A DNA stretch of 64,000 nucleotides from Plasmodiophora brassicae (lineage: Eukaryota > Endomyxa > Phytomyxea > Plasmodiophorida > Plasmodiophoridae): assembly GCA_039704465.1 (NCBI GenBank), contig JASFAU010000010.1:620001-684000 (forward strand), written 5' to 3'. A program made the position numbers and the translations under genes. Position 1 is the first letter of the stretch. Each line of letters opens with the position of its first letter. The notes beneath the pieces were generated by a model, which worked only from the letters and a program-made list of their open reading frames with translations, ran no database searches and had not been told where the DNA came from. Shown here in pieces: positions 1 through 12,544 of this stretch.

Positions 1-437
1 TTGGCCATCCGACCAACAGATTCCCAGATAGCGAGTCGAGCGCCAGCGCGGGACCTCCGACTAAAAGCGAACCCGACCTTTAGTCTCCAAAATTGCGCAA
101 CAATGACTGCGGGGCGCGAAAACAAGCTTTGCCACTGGACGGAAAGACGGCTGCGACTAGCGAACATAGGGCATCTCTGCGTTCAAAATGCTGACGATTC
201 GTACAGTTCCTACGACTTTCTTTCCCTTCTCTTCTTCTGGGACTTTTAGTCTCCTCGAGAACCACAGGAGGCTAAAAGTTAGCCGCTGATAGGGGTTCGG
301 TACCTGGTTGCATCCGTTCCGTCCCGTGTCGGAAGTGGCGGCCGATAGTCGAAAAAGTGCGGTCCGAGGAGCTACACAAATGGGGCGGGGGTGGCCATAG
401 AAGCGGTCGAAGATCGTCGGCCGGGTCGGCGGGTGCC
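1..437. other. Left-edge intergenic segment, no gene recognised
   Basis: No reading frame here resembles a known protein or joins the kinase gene that starts at 438. The short open frames on both strands look like composition effects. The segment probably holds the kinase promoter and 5' leader, plus the flank of a neighbour outside the window. I see no clear TATA box. Confidence 0.5.
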
Positions 438-2144
438 ATGCAGCCGCTCGGGTCGCAGAAGCGCATCGGCGAGTATGTCGTTCTGGGGAAAATTGGTTCG
501 GGGTCGTACGCGACAGTGTGGAAGGGGTCGCATGTGGTCACCGGTGATCCGGTGCGTGGGCCCGTGTGGGGGAACCGGTGTCGATGTCGAGGCTGACGAT
601 GGGGCAGGTCGCGATTAAAGGGTATAACCTGGAGCGACTACGCTTAAAACATATTGTTGAGAGTCTGGATTCGGAGATTGCCATTATGAAGATGTTCGAC
701 CACGTCAACATTGTGAAACTGATCAGCGTGCATCGCACATCGCGGTCATACTTGTGTCATTTTCGTGTACCTCGGCGTTGATCGTTTGCTTTCAGGCACA
801 TCTACCTCGTCATTGAGTACTGTGCGAACGGGGACCTCTCCAGTCATTTGCGACATGGACCGCTTTCTGAGAGTCGCGCACGACATCTGCTTCGGCAGCT
901 CGCCCGCGGTCTCTCGTTTCTCCACGAGCGAAACATGTTACATCGCGATCTGAAGCCCCAGAACTTATTGTTGACCGATAACGCTACTGTATTGAAAATC
1001 GCAGACTTTGGTTTCGCGCGATACATGCCATCGGAATCGCTGCAAGCGACAGTCTGCGGGACGCCGTTGTACATGGCGCCTGAAGTGCTGCGAAATGAAA
1101 AGTACGACATCAAGGCCGATTTATGGTCAACCGGTGCGCTCCTGTACGAGATGGTTGTTGGCGTCACACCGTATACCGGGCAGAACCAGGTGGACCTTCT
1201 GAGGAACATCGAGAACAAACCAGTGACGTTCCCCAGGTACACCATGGTTTTCGTATTGGATACCTTGTCGATGACGTTACGTGTTAGTTCTAGGGTGCTC
1301 TCCGAGGAATGCAAGTCGCTCATCCTCGGGTTGTTGCATAGAGATCCCGCAGTCCGTCTTTCCACTCAGGAGCTGTGCGCTCATCCCTTCCTATTTGGTG
1401 ACAAGTCAAAAGAAGCTGTCCCGCGACCATCAACTGCGGGTCCTGTTGCTCTTGTAGACGACGCGACGTCATGTCAGTGCAATAATTGCCACAACGTTCC
1501 TGTTGATTACCAATTCTTTGACCGCAGCAACGGAGTTCGGGGTGACAGCTCCTTTCGCGTTGTCTTCTAGCGGGGCGAAGAACATTGGTCAACGAACGGC
1601 AGTTAGCCGTCCTGCGACGCCTGTCCTGTCCGTTGACGTTGCCGAAACATGCAAGACTGCCCGCGTTATCTGTGAGATTGCCGACGGGTTTGACGATGAC
1701 AAGGGCATTGCCCTTTCGCTATATTGCAAAGCAATTCGCTTGATGGTGTCGTCGCGCCTTGCAATTCGGAACATGGCTCAGCCAGCCGTTCAACTCGATG
1801 ACGATCTCAGCCAGCGTATTGATGTGCTGTCCAAGCGCGTTGCGCTGCTCAGAGACGACCTGTGTCCCGACGCTGTTCCTCTTCGTGCCGAGCAAGTGCT
1901 ATATGAGAAAGGGCTACAGATGGCTCGCGATGCATCGGTGGCGGAGCTGATGGGGGATTCTGCACGCAGCGCTTCCCTGTTTAGGAGGGCACATCGTTTG
2001 TTTGCTCTGATGGGACAAGAATGCACGGTCGAAGAGGACGCACATGTTCTGCGGGATATCGCGATCGCTATCAGGTCTCGCATGTCTGGCCATCCGCCAG
2101 CTACAGGAACATTAGTCTCGTACCATTCAACAGCAAATGTTTAA
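438..2144 (+). CDS. ATG1/ULK-family Ser/Thr protein kinase with C-terminal MIT-like region
   Basis: Five exons: 438-551, 608-744, 796-1236, 1294-1472 and 1528-2144, giving 495 residues; introns are 51-57 nt. The kinase domain fills about residues 9-265. It has a Gly-rich loop (GKIGSGSYATV), VAIK, the catalytic loop HRDLKPQN near residue 133, ADFG near 154 and a MAPE motif near 178, so it should be active. Roughly residues 305-485 are helical, with two stretches that look like MIT repeats. That layout is typical of ATG1/ULK kinases (ULK3 especially), which start autophagy and bind partners through MIT modules. The ATG at 438 is the first in frame directly before the Gly loop. ULK3-like identity within the family is inference. 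It converges on the Ariadne gene, 149 bp away. Confidence 0.87.
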
Positions 2145-2293
2145 TATTTAACGCTGAACGGTTAATATCCAGCAGGGACGCTTAATGCGTCGTTGAGTGG
2201 GAGCGTTCATTGTAGTTTTCATTGGCAATAGAGCTGGACATGATACTGTAATGACTAGGGTGGGTTGAATATCAGCTAACTCGAAAACACGAG

Positions 2294-3974
2294 TCAGCGA
2301 ATATCTTGCGCCGACTTGAGCCCCGTTTCGATCGCCTTGATGACGTTGTCTCTGTACCGCAAGACAACACGCGTGTAGTTGACGATCTCGGCCCGTGTCT
2401 TGTTCTCGAGCAACTCTTCGATGGGCTTCTCACTCAGGCCGTGCAGCAGCTCAGTGAACTTTTCCAGGCGCTCCTGGTGCTGTTCGAAAATGTCCTTCTC
2501 GCTGGTGCCTTGAAGGTAGAACCCGTACGCGTACGTCCACATCAGGACACGTCGACAAGCAACGACAGCGTTCACGGCGTTGAGGACGAACTGCACATCT
2601 TGATAGTTCGTGCCCTGAATGTCTCGAAGCAACTGCATTCGAGCCTCCGCGTCCTGCCTGGTCTTTCGAGCAAACTGGATCGATTTCTGGTGGTTGTCGA
2701 AACGTGTGAAGTAGAACATGTACTTCTGCAATGCATTGCGCGCCTCCTGGGCCTTCTGCTCCTCTTTCTCAAGCGAAGCATTCTCTCCTTTTGCTTTCGC
2801 TTCCTCGTACTTATTGCAGCGATAGAACCTGACATTAGTTCAGTGTACAACCGATACGAAAACGTTATCCCAGTCAACCTACCCTCCAGTGCCGCTGCCG
2901 TGCTTGCTCCAGTCGCCCTTGCACAGCCAGCAGAAATCGTACTTGCAGAACCGGCACGTCATATGGTTGCAACCTTGGTTCTTCTCAATGTTGACATGAC
3001 ATTTCGGGCAACGCTTGGTATTAGCGATGATCCAGTTGACGTTCTCCGAGTCCGTTGAGTTTTTCTTAAGCCATTGCTGGACAAGCTCGCACGAACATGG
3101 TCGATGACCCTCCAGTCCACATTTGAAGCAGAACACATAGCCACACCGACATTCGATCTCAACTTCGCCACCCGTTCTGTTCTCAATGACCTTATCACAG
3201 TCCGGGTTCGGGCACCACTTCATCTTCGTGCGATTGCCCTGGACGAACGCATCCAGCAGCCACTGCTTGAACTGTTGTCTTTTCGGACCGGGAAGTAATC
3301 GCAGCTGGATCTCCTCCGGGATCATAGCAGAGCACTTGAATCCAGGGCACGTCGTGAATACCGCCTGAGGACCCTTGTCGAATTCGGCGACAACCCATTT
3401 CGTCCAGCATTCGATGCAGTACCGGTGGCCACACGACAGGCCGAGCGTGTCATCCATCGCAAATTTGTCCATACAGAGCGAGCAGACGAAGGGCCCATCA
3501 CGGTCGGATACTTCAGTCGGAAGGATGACGCGAGCAAGGCCGACCTTAGTTTTCACCTAAACACCAAGTGTTAGTTGGGATGGCAGGGGAAATATAAAAC
3601 CGGCGCAAATTCCAAATCCTTGCCTTATCCGGGTCGTCAAGCCAGTCGTTGATCAGGTTGAGGATGTTCCATCCGTACGCCCGAAGCAGAGTGGTGGCCT
3701 CTTCCGGAGACACAAACAACTGTTCGACGACGCGTTCGACTAGGATATTCTGGCGCTGCATCAGCTCCTGCTCCGTCAGAATCTCGTACGACGGCTGACG
3801 ATCCCGAACGGCGCACGCATCGCTGAGCTCCGTCGCTGTCGATTCCAGCGCCGGCCAGTCGCCATTGGCAACCTCTTCAACGACCTCATCGTCCCACCCA
3901 GTGTCGGAAAAGGCCTCGGGCGACTCCTGCTCGGCCGCCTCCCAGTCGTCCTCCTCTGCGTCCTTCATATCCAT
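2294..3974 (-). CDS. Ariadne-type RBR E3 ubiquitin ligase
   Basis: Three exons on the minus strand: 3974-3624, 3556-2883 and 2828-2294, giving 519 residues. An acidic N-terminus and a UBA-like helical region precede RING1 (CSLC near residue 142), an IBR (WCPNPDC onward) and RING2 (CPKC near 300). The RING2 segment GCNHMTC carries the cysteine (about residue 313) that in RBR ligases accepts ubiquitin as a thioester. The long helical C-terminus is the Ariadne domain, which autoinhibits the ligase until a neddylated cullin binds. Length matches ARIH1/Ariadne-1 (500-560 residues). Intron 1 (3557-3623) must start with GC (AAG|GCAAGG): the nearest downstream GT would create a stop codon. The start at 3974 was chosen because the upstream frame is unlike the family. 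Confidence 0.9.
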
Positions 3975-4409
3975 CCTAGGACGACTGCCACAGACGGGTA
4001 GCGGGTCGAGAATTGACTGGATTTCTCCACCAGTCGCAAAAAAAAAATCGTTCCCGATACGACTGCACCCGTTTTGGAACCTGTCGATGAATTCCGCGCG
4101 GACGAAATGGCAGTTAAAGCCATTGGGGATCTGAGGATGGAGTCGACAGGGTACGGATCGATGGATACAGGCTATCGTCGCTCTAGGGTATGCTGCCGGA
4201 AGCGGGGCGGCCCGTCGCAGGAGGATCGACAACCGAAGGGCGACGAAGACAGAGCGTCGTAGCACGCCAGCAACGACGCAGGTGTAAAAGCGGGGAATGG
4301 GGTTATCGTCCCAGGGCGTTATGTCGGTGAATGTGTAGCAACCGACCATGGGTACGTTTTAACAGCAGCGTACTCAGCTATCATCGGAGAAGACGACGGT
4401 GAAAACGAC
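3975..4409. other. Divergent promoter region between the Ariadne and channel genes
   Basis: Non-coding gap between the starts of two divergent genes. An open minus-strand frame runs through part of it, but its sequence does not look like a conserved extension of the Ariadne protein. A run of nine A lies near 4037-4047. No clear TATA element or repeat was seen. Confidence 0.4.
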
Positions 4410-7400
4410 ATGGCTGACGGCGCGAAGATGGCTGCGATTGATGATGCCGGCAGCGTCTACCGCACAACAAATCATACGCGGTCGGTTTCAGACGTGTCCG
4501 CCTTGGTTCAACAATACGGTTCCAGTGGGAGATCGTCTGCCACACATGCCCATGATGACAGCTCCGATGAAGACATGTCGGACATTGAGGAGGAAATCGA
4601 GGTCGACAGCACGAACGAGGTCATCAATCCGAATGATGGCACACGGCAGAGTACTGCGACGACGAATTTATTCGGGTCCCTGCGAGATGCTGTCACCACT
4701 AGCGTCCGGATGGCAATGGAGTCCAGGTTGACGGTTCGGCGCGAACAGAAGCGAATATTCGAATCGCTACAGAAAAGCGTTGGGCAGACGGCAATGCTAC
4801 AGCGTGCTCTTGCAAACACTGTCGACTCATCGTCGCGTCAAGGTCAATCTTTCGCAAATGTCACTGTTCAAAGTGTGTTCGAAACGAAGAACTTTCGACA
4901 ATGCCTGCAGCATCCCAATTTGAAACCTCTTGCGATCCTTGAAGTCAAGAGACTGTGGTGTGCGCTGATGTTCCTCATTGAAGAGAAGAATGTAAGGATG
5001 TCGAACCGTTCTACTTCGTTGCAAGGTTAACGTAAGTTCGCCAGGTGGAAGCATTTCTGCGATCGTATTCACCCTTGGAATCGAAAGCCGAGCCTACAAC
5101 TATGTCATGGCAGCGAACGCATCGCTTCTGTATGGGGAACGTACTGTTGTCCTTGGTCATCAAGTTTTGCTGATACGTGTCCTCAGCGCACTCGATTGGG
5201 GGAGATCTGTTTCAGAAAGCGGGGAAGACGAGTGAAGCACCTACATTAGAGGGCCTCTTCCGTCAACAGACCCTGCGAAGCACTGTGACAAGGGCCCAGC
5301 AGCAGTCGCATGGGCGGTCAGCTTCCGTCCAGATCAAGACGAGGCGCTCGCAACCAAGTCACCCAGTGAGCCCACGGGGGAACCTTGCGAACCTCGAATA
5401 CCGAAGAGCGTCCGTCGTTGAGACACCGACGGTTATCGATCCCCGTGGCTTCAACGCAATCGCAATCGATGCGGTTGTAACGCCAGAGTTTCGCGCTTCC
5501 GAGGCATCAAGATTCCGGAAAGTGTACGACATTGTGTTCCAAAAGGAAATCGAACGCTCCAGTCGGAACCTGCTTCTCCCGAGCGTCATACGCGTGCTTC
5601 CCCATGAGAAACGCATCTACAAGAACCTTTGCGCGTTTCTCTACGCATGCATGGACAACGAAGAAGCCGAACTGAAGTCAGTCGATTGTGTCGCGTCAGA
5701 AATATGATCGCGTAACTGACGTTTCTGTTAAAGGTATCTGATGCGCTTGACACACTCGGCTCTAGGATATCTTCGCTCTATTGAGGCGTTTTCCAGTTCG
5801 CGAGACTCCAAAGGGTTCCTCAACAAAATCGATAATCTCCTGGCGCCGCTCCTGTATCGGGAACTGCCAGGGAACGATGAGCATGGGCCAGCTGGCCAGT
5901 CGACAATGGCGGCCAGCTCTATCACCGTTGCCGGCAGTGTCAGCGTTACCCGTGGTGGGTCAACAACTACGCTCGGAACGCACTGCCCGATCAGAGCAGA
6001 TCGCAAACAGAAAAAGCAAACAGAGACCGTAACAAAGGACACCAAGAGCGGCCATCGTATCCTCTGTGCCGCATTTCTGCTCCTTATTGTTGGATTCGCC
6101 GCAGTCTTACTGACGTGGGTATGGATTTACCCCACGTCGATTGGAAGTGCATTGAAGCTGTACACGGAGCAAGTTGCTGCCCGAGTGACATCATTGCTGG
6201 AGACGGAAAGGTTTCGCCTCGCCTTTCTTTATTGGCGTGTGTGTTCATTTCTAATACCTATTTGCACAGCATATTGGCGGATGTGGCTATGCAATTCCCT
6301 TTGAGGCCTGTCGATACCTGGATATCGACCAAGCAGCCGCCGCAGTTGCTGTTTGCACAACTTTCCCGAATACTGACAGCTGTGCCGTTGTCGTCAGCGG
6401 CCTGGGTCGCTTCTAGCTCGGGCTATGTCTGCGCCATTGCCCAAGGCGATAAGTCCCTAGGCCCTTCGATAATCGTATATGACGCTGCATCAGGGATCTG
6501 CTTGCACAAAGGTACCTCCAGCACCGCGGTCCCCAATTCCGCTTGCCAGTCTGGAATTCCGTCAGGGAACCATGGAAACTTCACCTCGGTGGGCACCGTA
6601 GGAGGCATTCTGGGGATTTCTCGAGTCATGCCTGCTGTTTCACCCTCTGGGCGTAATGTCACTATTGGCGTCCATTTAGGCAGCGACCTTATCGATAATA
6701 GTTTATCTTCGTTCGGGCTGCTTCCGTCCACGTTGATTCGGGTTTCTTCTTTGTCGCTTGACCTGGCATCGTGCAACACTGCCACTGGATCAAGCAACGA
6801 TGTTTTCTCGGAGGACAGTTTCTCTGCAATCAACGCGAAAGTTACAGCCACGATTCCTTCCCCTTTGGCGTGCGTTCCATGGACCACCATTGTGGCTCTC
6901 TCCTTGACGAGCTGTCTTGTTGTTGCCTTGGCTTTTATTTGGCTGCTAACATCACCCGCAGCCCCGACAGCGTCGTCCAGGTTTTCGTCCGATGTGAATC
7001 TGTTCGCAAGTCGCTCTCTGAACTTCGATTTGCATGGAACGCCGCCTGGGACACCTACTGAAAAACAGCCAGTGGGTTCTGGTTGGCAATTTCGATCAAC
7101 GGCCATCGCACTGGTCAGTTTTGCCCTCACTACTGCAGCATGCCTATCGATCGCATTCGTTGTACACATTGGTTCCAATCTTTGCCTAGATGAGATCGCG
7201 GATGCCACGTTGTCCCAGATGGGTTTCGTTATAAGCGAGAGGATTCGCCTAATGAGGGAACCACCTGCCATTGCGACAGCATCTATCGCACTACTCGCAC
7301 GTTCAGCACAGTCGTCCTTGTCTGTGGACACGATGTATAGGTGGACGTCGTTTGCGTTAACCGCTCTGGCTATTCGATCATCGAACATCCACCTGGCTTC

Positions 7401-10400
7401 AGCAGTTACAATGACAGACCGGTTCGGGTCGAACGTTATCGGGACTGTATTTTCAGCCGTCAACGATTCTGCTACTGAGCCTGTGACCATCCAAAGAGAT
7501 CTGAACCCTTCTGCGCAAGATTGGTTCCGGTCTTCCACGCTCGATACTGGTCATTGGACCAGTCCGAGGACACTTGTTAGCGGCGAACTTGTGTTCACAA
7601 GGTCGCAGACGATCAGCCAGAACTCCACAATTGTTTGCATTGACTTCGATTCTTCAACGGCGCAGACGCTCCTTCAAATACTGACGCCGCCGTCGTGGGG
7701 CACCATGCAGATTGAGCGTGGCCGTACTGGCACTGTACTCGTCAGAGATCCGACAGGGGATGCCTTTGAGCAGCAAGGACCGCCAGTCCAAGGGCAGATC
7801 CAATCTGTTTCGGTGGATCGAATTGTTGTCGCTAATTACGATACGTTAGCCGTTCGCGTTACATTGCCGGACGCCTCTGTGGATGATTCAGCCTGGATGG
7901 CAGTTGCCACCGCGTCTGCCCGTTCCACATTGGGAGATTACAAGCGCGTGGAACTGATGGCATGGATAATCGTGATCGGCATTGTTGTCATCATTGGCTT
8001 TATTGCAATGTCAAGTCTGTCGACGTGGGAAAAGCGGATGATGCCACGAGACACAACTATGTCGGGTCTTGGCAAAGAGAAACTGTCGCCGGCGGCGCTG
8101 GAGGAGCACAAGGCGCGGATCAAGAAGCAAATCGTGGCGGCCTCTGCTCAGAGCTGGCGACGAAAGCGTGCCTCTCGTCGGGACACGCAAGAGGAAAACG
8201 ATCAGCCTCTGGACTACGATGAAATCCAGGCACACGTGTCCGAACGTGCTGTCGGGCACATTCGCGATTCTCTGCACGACCGCAACATACTTACTGTATG
8301 CGAACTGGAGGCGCGTGAGGGCGGTGAAGTCGATATCGCCATGTACCTGATCTTTTCGAACTCGATATCAAGGCTGCTGCTGTATGCGGCTATAGCGGTG
8401 CACATTGGGCTCCAGCTTGTAGAGCCAGCAACGCAGAAGGCGCTGGCCAACTGGGGGCCTTCTCCATTCGTCGTTGCAATCGAAGGCGTGTGTCTGGCTA
8501 TCGAGTCAGCCTATATGGTGACGCAATTCCGTTTCAAGTACTTCGCGAAGGCAATGGACAATTGCTTGGTAGAGACCGCGATCGCCGCCGATATTGCCCT
8601 GTGCGTCGTTCTCATTCTTTGCGCGGTGGACTGGATGTTATCCGCCACGATTTCTTTCAGCTTCGAGTATGCCTTCCCACTGCGCCCGTTTATCCCCTTC
8701 CTGTTCTCCCGTGATCTGCGGACAGCCCTCCTTCTGTTTGGTCGGGCGATTGTCCAGGCCGCCGACACTCTCATCCTCTGGCTGTCGACACTGTTCATGT
8801 TTGCCATTGCTGGTGTAGTCATGTTTCGAGATTCCATCAATGTCGGCCAGTACGTCAGTAGCTTTGCGAACATTCGCGATTCGTTCACAACCATATTCGT
8901 ATTTGCCTCCACCGAGGACAACTACGGTGACGTCGTCTACCCTGCGTTTGACCTCCATTGTAAGTCTCGATATAGAATCGGTAACGACATTTAACGGTGG
9001 TTGCTGTAGACTGGTATATTCTGTTTTTCGTCTTCTTATGGGTGTTTGGCGTGTTCTTCGTGCTCGCTGTCGTCGTCGGTTATTTCCAGTTCGAATTCTC
9101 GAACCACCAGGTCGAAGTCTTGCAGCAGCAGACCATGCTTGGGCGAACTGGCCTGGTTGCAGCGTTCATCTTGATAGACATTGATGAGAGCGGCGGTATT
9201 TCGGTCGATGAGTTCCGACAGTTCGTATCGGGATGCTGTGATGGGCCCCAATCCAGAGCACTCCTGGTCAAGGCGTTCGAGACTCTTGATACCAACCAGG
9301 ACGGGCAGATGGATTTGTACGAATTCGTAACCGGCATGGAGAAGTTGAAACTGCATCGGCTGCTTCGAAGAGACAAACCGTCCCGCTCTAACGTCAAGTG
9401 GCGCGTTTGGATGCGGGAGAACGTGTTCCAGGCTCGAAGTGACTGGTGGCGGAAGTTGATCGAGGTCCTGTTGCTTGTCGAGCTGCTTGCCGCATCTCTA
9501 TACGGGCTATACTCGCCGATCCAGCACATCGACGCCGTGTGCCACACCCTTCTGTTACTATTTGTTGTCGAGATGGCTGCGAAGCTCGTTGTGTACGGCA
9601 TCGATGAGGTATGATATGACTGCGTTGAAGTCTGATGGTTGACTGACACGCCTCCGAAGTACATGTGGTACACCAACTTCAACAGCAGCATGTTTGAAAG
9701 AAGACTCGATGTCATTGTCGTGGCAACGTCGTTCTTCGGGTTTCTTCTGACGAGACTCATACAGCTGTACTATCACGGTCGGGCAGGCAAGTCTGATTGT
9801 GCTGTCCTTCTGTGCTCATTCTCGGGACTATTACAGGAACCCCTTTCTCAGTGTGGAATTACCTGCCTGGACCTCATGAGAACATGCTTCGGCTCCTGCA
9901 ACTTTTGCCGCTGCTGAGGATCTTTTCACAGGTGAACACTTGTGGCCCAATCGCCTGCCTATACCTCTGTGCTGACCTTTCCAATCAGGTTAAAGTGCTC
10001 AGACGCGTGATCGTCAGCTTCTTGCGCTCAGCGAGCGTCTTTTTCAACCTCTTGGTTCTCTTGCTTCTCATCATCGACGTATACGCGGCCGTTGGTGTGT
10101 TCTTGTTTGCGGGAAGAATTGGCAATGCGATCACGATCTCGGCCGGGTTCAACAGCTACGGCGTCGCCCTTATATCACTTTTCCAGTGCCTGTAAGAGCG
10201 CCTCGCTGTCGTGTTTGATTAGATCCATAACGTGCCACAGGGTCCAACAAGACTGGCATTTCATAATGTACTCTTCCATCGTATCGACGTCGTGGTTCGC
10301 GGCCATCTACTTCATGTCGTTCGTCTTCCTGTGCTCGACGCTCTTCACAAACCTGTTCCTAGGGGTCGTCATATCCGTGTTTAGCAGAGTGTTCCAGCAG

Positions 10401-10448
10401 AAGCGATTCTCTAATGCTGACTTAATGCGCGCTGCCCTGGAGTCATAA
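4410..10448 (+). CDS. Two-pore (12-TM) EF-hand cation channel fused to two sensor-like extracytosolic segments
   Basis: Ten exons: 4410-4991, 5045-5129, 5187-5676, 5734-6210, 6270-8959, 9010-9608, 9660-9786, 9837-9931, 9989-10191 and 10241-10448, giving 1851 residues. Residues 1-490 are cytosolic-looking and unrecognised. TM helices near 495-518 and 749-771 enclose a ~230-residue segment; TM helices near 823-845 and 1107-1126 enclose a second of ~260. By layout these resemble double-Cache ligand sensors (inference). From about 1235 there is a two-pore channel: six TM helices with pore motif NYGDVVYPAF, two EF hands (DIDESGGISVDEF near 1495 and DTNQDGQMDLYEF near 1533), then six more TM helices with second filter VQQDWHFIMY. 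TPC channels pass Na+ or Ca2+ across endolysosomal or vacuolar membranes and are usually 700-900 residues. The intron after 9786 most likely uses GC (CAG|GCAAGT); a weak GT at 9778 keeps the same phase. Confidence 0.85.
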
Positions 10449-10653
10449 ACGGCGACACCGTTTAACCAAAGCCTGGCTGGACTGGTTTAGCATTTTTCGA
10501 ATACCCACCGATGAGATGGCCTTGGAGACGGCGCGACGACACGTTCCCGGCGAGGGTCGTACGTACCGGAATAGTGTGCACACTTCGGTCCGGCACAGCA
10601 GGGAATAACGACAACCGCGTAGATTGCGGCGTGATAACAAATATATATATACT

Positions 10654-11205
10654 TTAGCGCCTTCCAGGACATCGCCTTGTATGGAAGGCATATTTCTGGG
10701 ACGAGATGGTGCGTTGGCAATTGGCACATTGGAATGCGGCGGCGAGCAGCTTCGATCCTTGCTGCCCGAACACATCGACGCCGTCGCTGGCGTTGAACAC
10801 GGCCGGCTCACTGGACGCAACGCAATGAGCACCCACGGTTAGCGAACGCAATAAGGGGGCGGCGATGTGCGACCATTTGCCCGTGGATTTCGCTGCGCGA
10901 TGCACATCAAAGCACACGTCCACGGCAACCTCCTCGACGATCGAATCGAACAGGTCCTTCACGATCGTATCGAAATCGATCACGTTCAGCAGCGACTGCA
11001 GTGCGGTCGCCGTCGCCAGTCGAGCCTGCAGGCGCGCAATCTCCAGATCCTTGGCCTTCACTGACGACGACGACGCGGCGTCGTCCACGCCGTCCATGAC
11101 GGACTGCAATCCCACGGACTGCGATCCTTCCCACGACCGGCAGTCGACGCGGTCGCGTCCCGTCCACGTCCAACGCGCCCACGCTGCGGCGCCGGGCCCT
11201 GTCAT
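10654..11205 (-). CDS. SGF11/ATXN7L3-like SAGA deubiquitinase-module subunit
   Basis: A single open frame of 183 residues. The helical stretch with VCFDVHRAAK around residues 95-105 matches the N-terminal helix of Sgf11/ATXN7L3. The C-terminal CANCQRTISS followed by HTRRC is the family's short Cys2-His-Cys zinc finger. In SAGA, Sgf11 clamps the Ubp8/USP22 deubiquitinase and helps seat it on the nucleosome to remove ubiquitin from H2B. The zinc finger lies at the extreme C-terminus, as in yeast Sgf11. The real start could be the methionine at 11097, because the first 36 residues are Trp/Arg-rich and unlike the family. It is convergent with the channel gene and divergent from the OTU gene. Confidence 0.72.
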   Translation of the reverse strand: MTGPGAAAWARWTWTGRDRVDCRSWEGSQSVGLQSVMDGVDDAASSSSVKAKDLEIARLQARLATATALQSLLNVIDFDTIVKDLFDSIVEEVAVDVCFDVHRAAKSTGKWSHIAAPLLRSLTVGAHCVASSEPAVFNASDGVDVFGQQGSKLLAAAFQCANCQRTISSQKYAFHTRRCPGRR

Positions 11206-11391
11206 ATTACGGTGTCACGGCATAAGGCGCCGTTCGCCGGAAGCGGCCCCTGTCTATAGGCAGCGGGCAGAGTGGCATCTGTCCACGTGACCGACAGACT
11301 GACGGTTGTCGACTGCCGCAGGTGCTGCCTGACTGATCGATCGCGGACTAATCAGTAATCATCAAGTGCGCCGCGGATCCGACCCCTGACG

Positions 11392-12403
11392 ATGGCTGCG
11401 GATGACGTCGTGTCTGGCGATCGCAGCGACGATGAAGGTCAGCACGACCCGACGGTCATGTCGATCGGGAAACGGCACCACATGGAGAAGATGGTATGCA
11501 GAGGTTCGGGGGTGCCCCCTGGTTACGCGTCGATTGATAGCATGCATCGGCAGGCGCTGAAGAAGCAGTGCGCTGACATCCTGCAAGCAGCGAATAAGGG
11601 CGACAAGAACGCGAAGAAGCAGGCGAAGGCTCGCGTCAAGCAGCTCGAAGCTGAATTGAAGGAGCGGCACGAACGAGAGTCGCGCGATGGGGCACAGGTC
11701 GCCGGCGACGATGTCGAGTGGCTGGCTGATGCTGTGGATCGGGTCGAAGTCGGCGACAGGACATCAAAGAAGGAGAGACGGCAGGTATCACGGGAACGAC
11801 ATGTTACAACCTCGTCGGGGTTCCCTGAATGGGTGTTGGGTCCAGGCGAGACGTGCAGCCGAAGACGCGGCGCGTCGGCTGGCCCTCGAAGACGAGCTGA
11901 AGAACGTGGAAGACCCGCGTCAGGTCGAGATCGACGTGCTGTCGTCCAAGCTGTCCACGCTTGGCATGGCGATCAAGGAGATTCGTCCCGATGGCCACTG
12001 CTTGTACCATGCCGTGGCAGACCAGCTGGAGCGGATTGGCGAGACGGTTGCGGGACCTAGGCATGCGACGCTGCGTCAGCGCGCCTCGTCCTACATGCTG
12101 GAGAACGCCGACGCCTTCCTGCCTTTCATGCTGACCGACGAGGGCGCCCTCTTGTCGGAGAAGGAGTTCGAAACGCACTGCGCCGCCATTGTCGACACGA
12201 ACGACGTCGTCTGGGGCGGCCAACCGGAACTGTCAGCGCTGGCGGCCACGTTCCAATGCCGCATCATTGTCTATTCGTCGGACGCGGACCCGATCGTCAT
12301 GGGCGATGCGGATGACGGGAGGACGCTGCGAGTCTCGTTCCACCGCCATTACCTGATGGGCCACCACTACAACTCGGTCGTCCCCAACGACGTGCAGCAA
12401 TGA
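11392..12403 (+). CDS. OTU-domain deubiquitinase, OTUD6 type
   Basis: Three exons: 11392-11493, 11554-11784 and 11846-12403, giving 296 residues, close to OTUD6B. A Lys/Glu-rich coiled coil (about 35-125) precedes the OTU domain. The catalytic Cys lies in DGHCLYHAV near residue 163, and the catalytic His in GHHYNSV near 285. OTUD6 proteins cleave ubiquitin chains and have been linked to translation and the proteasome. The first intron is 60 nt and in frame without a stop, so it could be retained as 20 extra residues. I favour removal because GTATGC and CGGCAG flank it and the coiled coil then aligns better. The stop lies 141 bp from that of the convergent Nudix gene. Confidence 0.85.
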
Positions 12404-12544
12404 AGGCCATGCCCGTTGTATATAGCAACCAACCGCTTGAAAGACACGCTACGACGGCAGCCTCCCTTACGCCGCCTGGACCGTGTCGTAGAACAATCGC
12501 CCATGGGAAGCGAATTGCCACTCCACACTGATCAGTCGGCGGGT

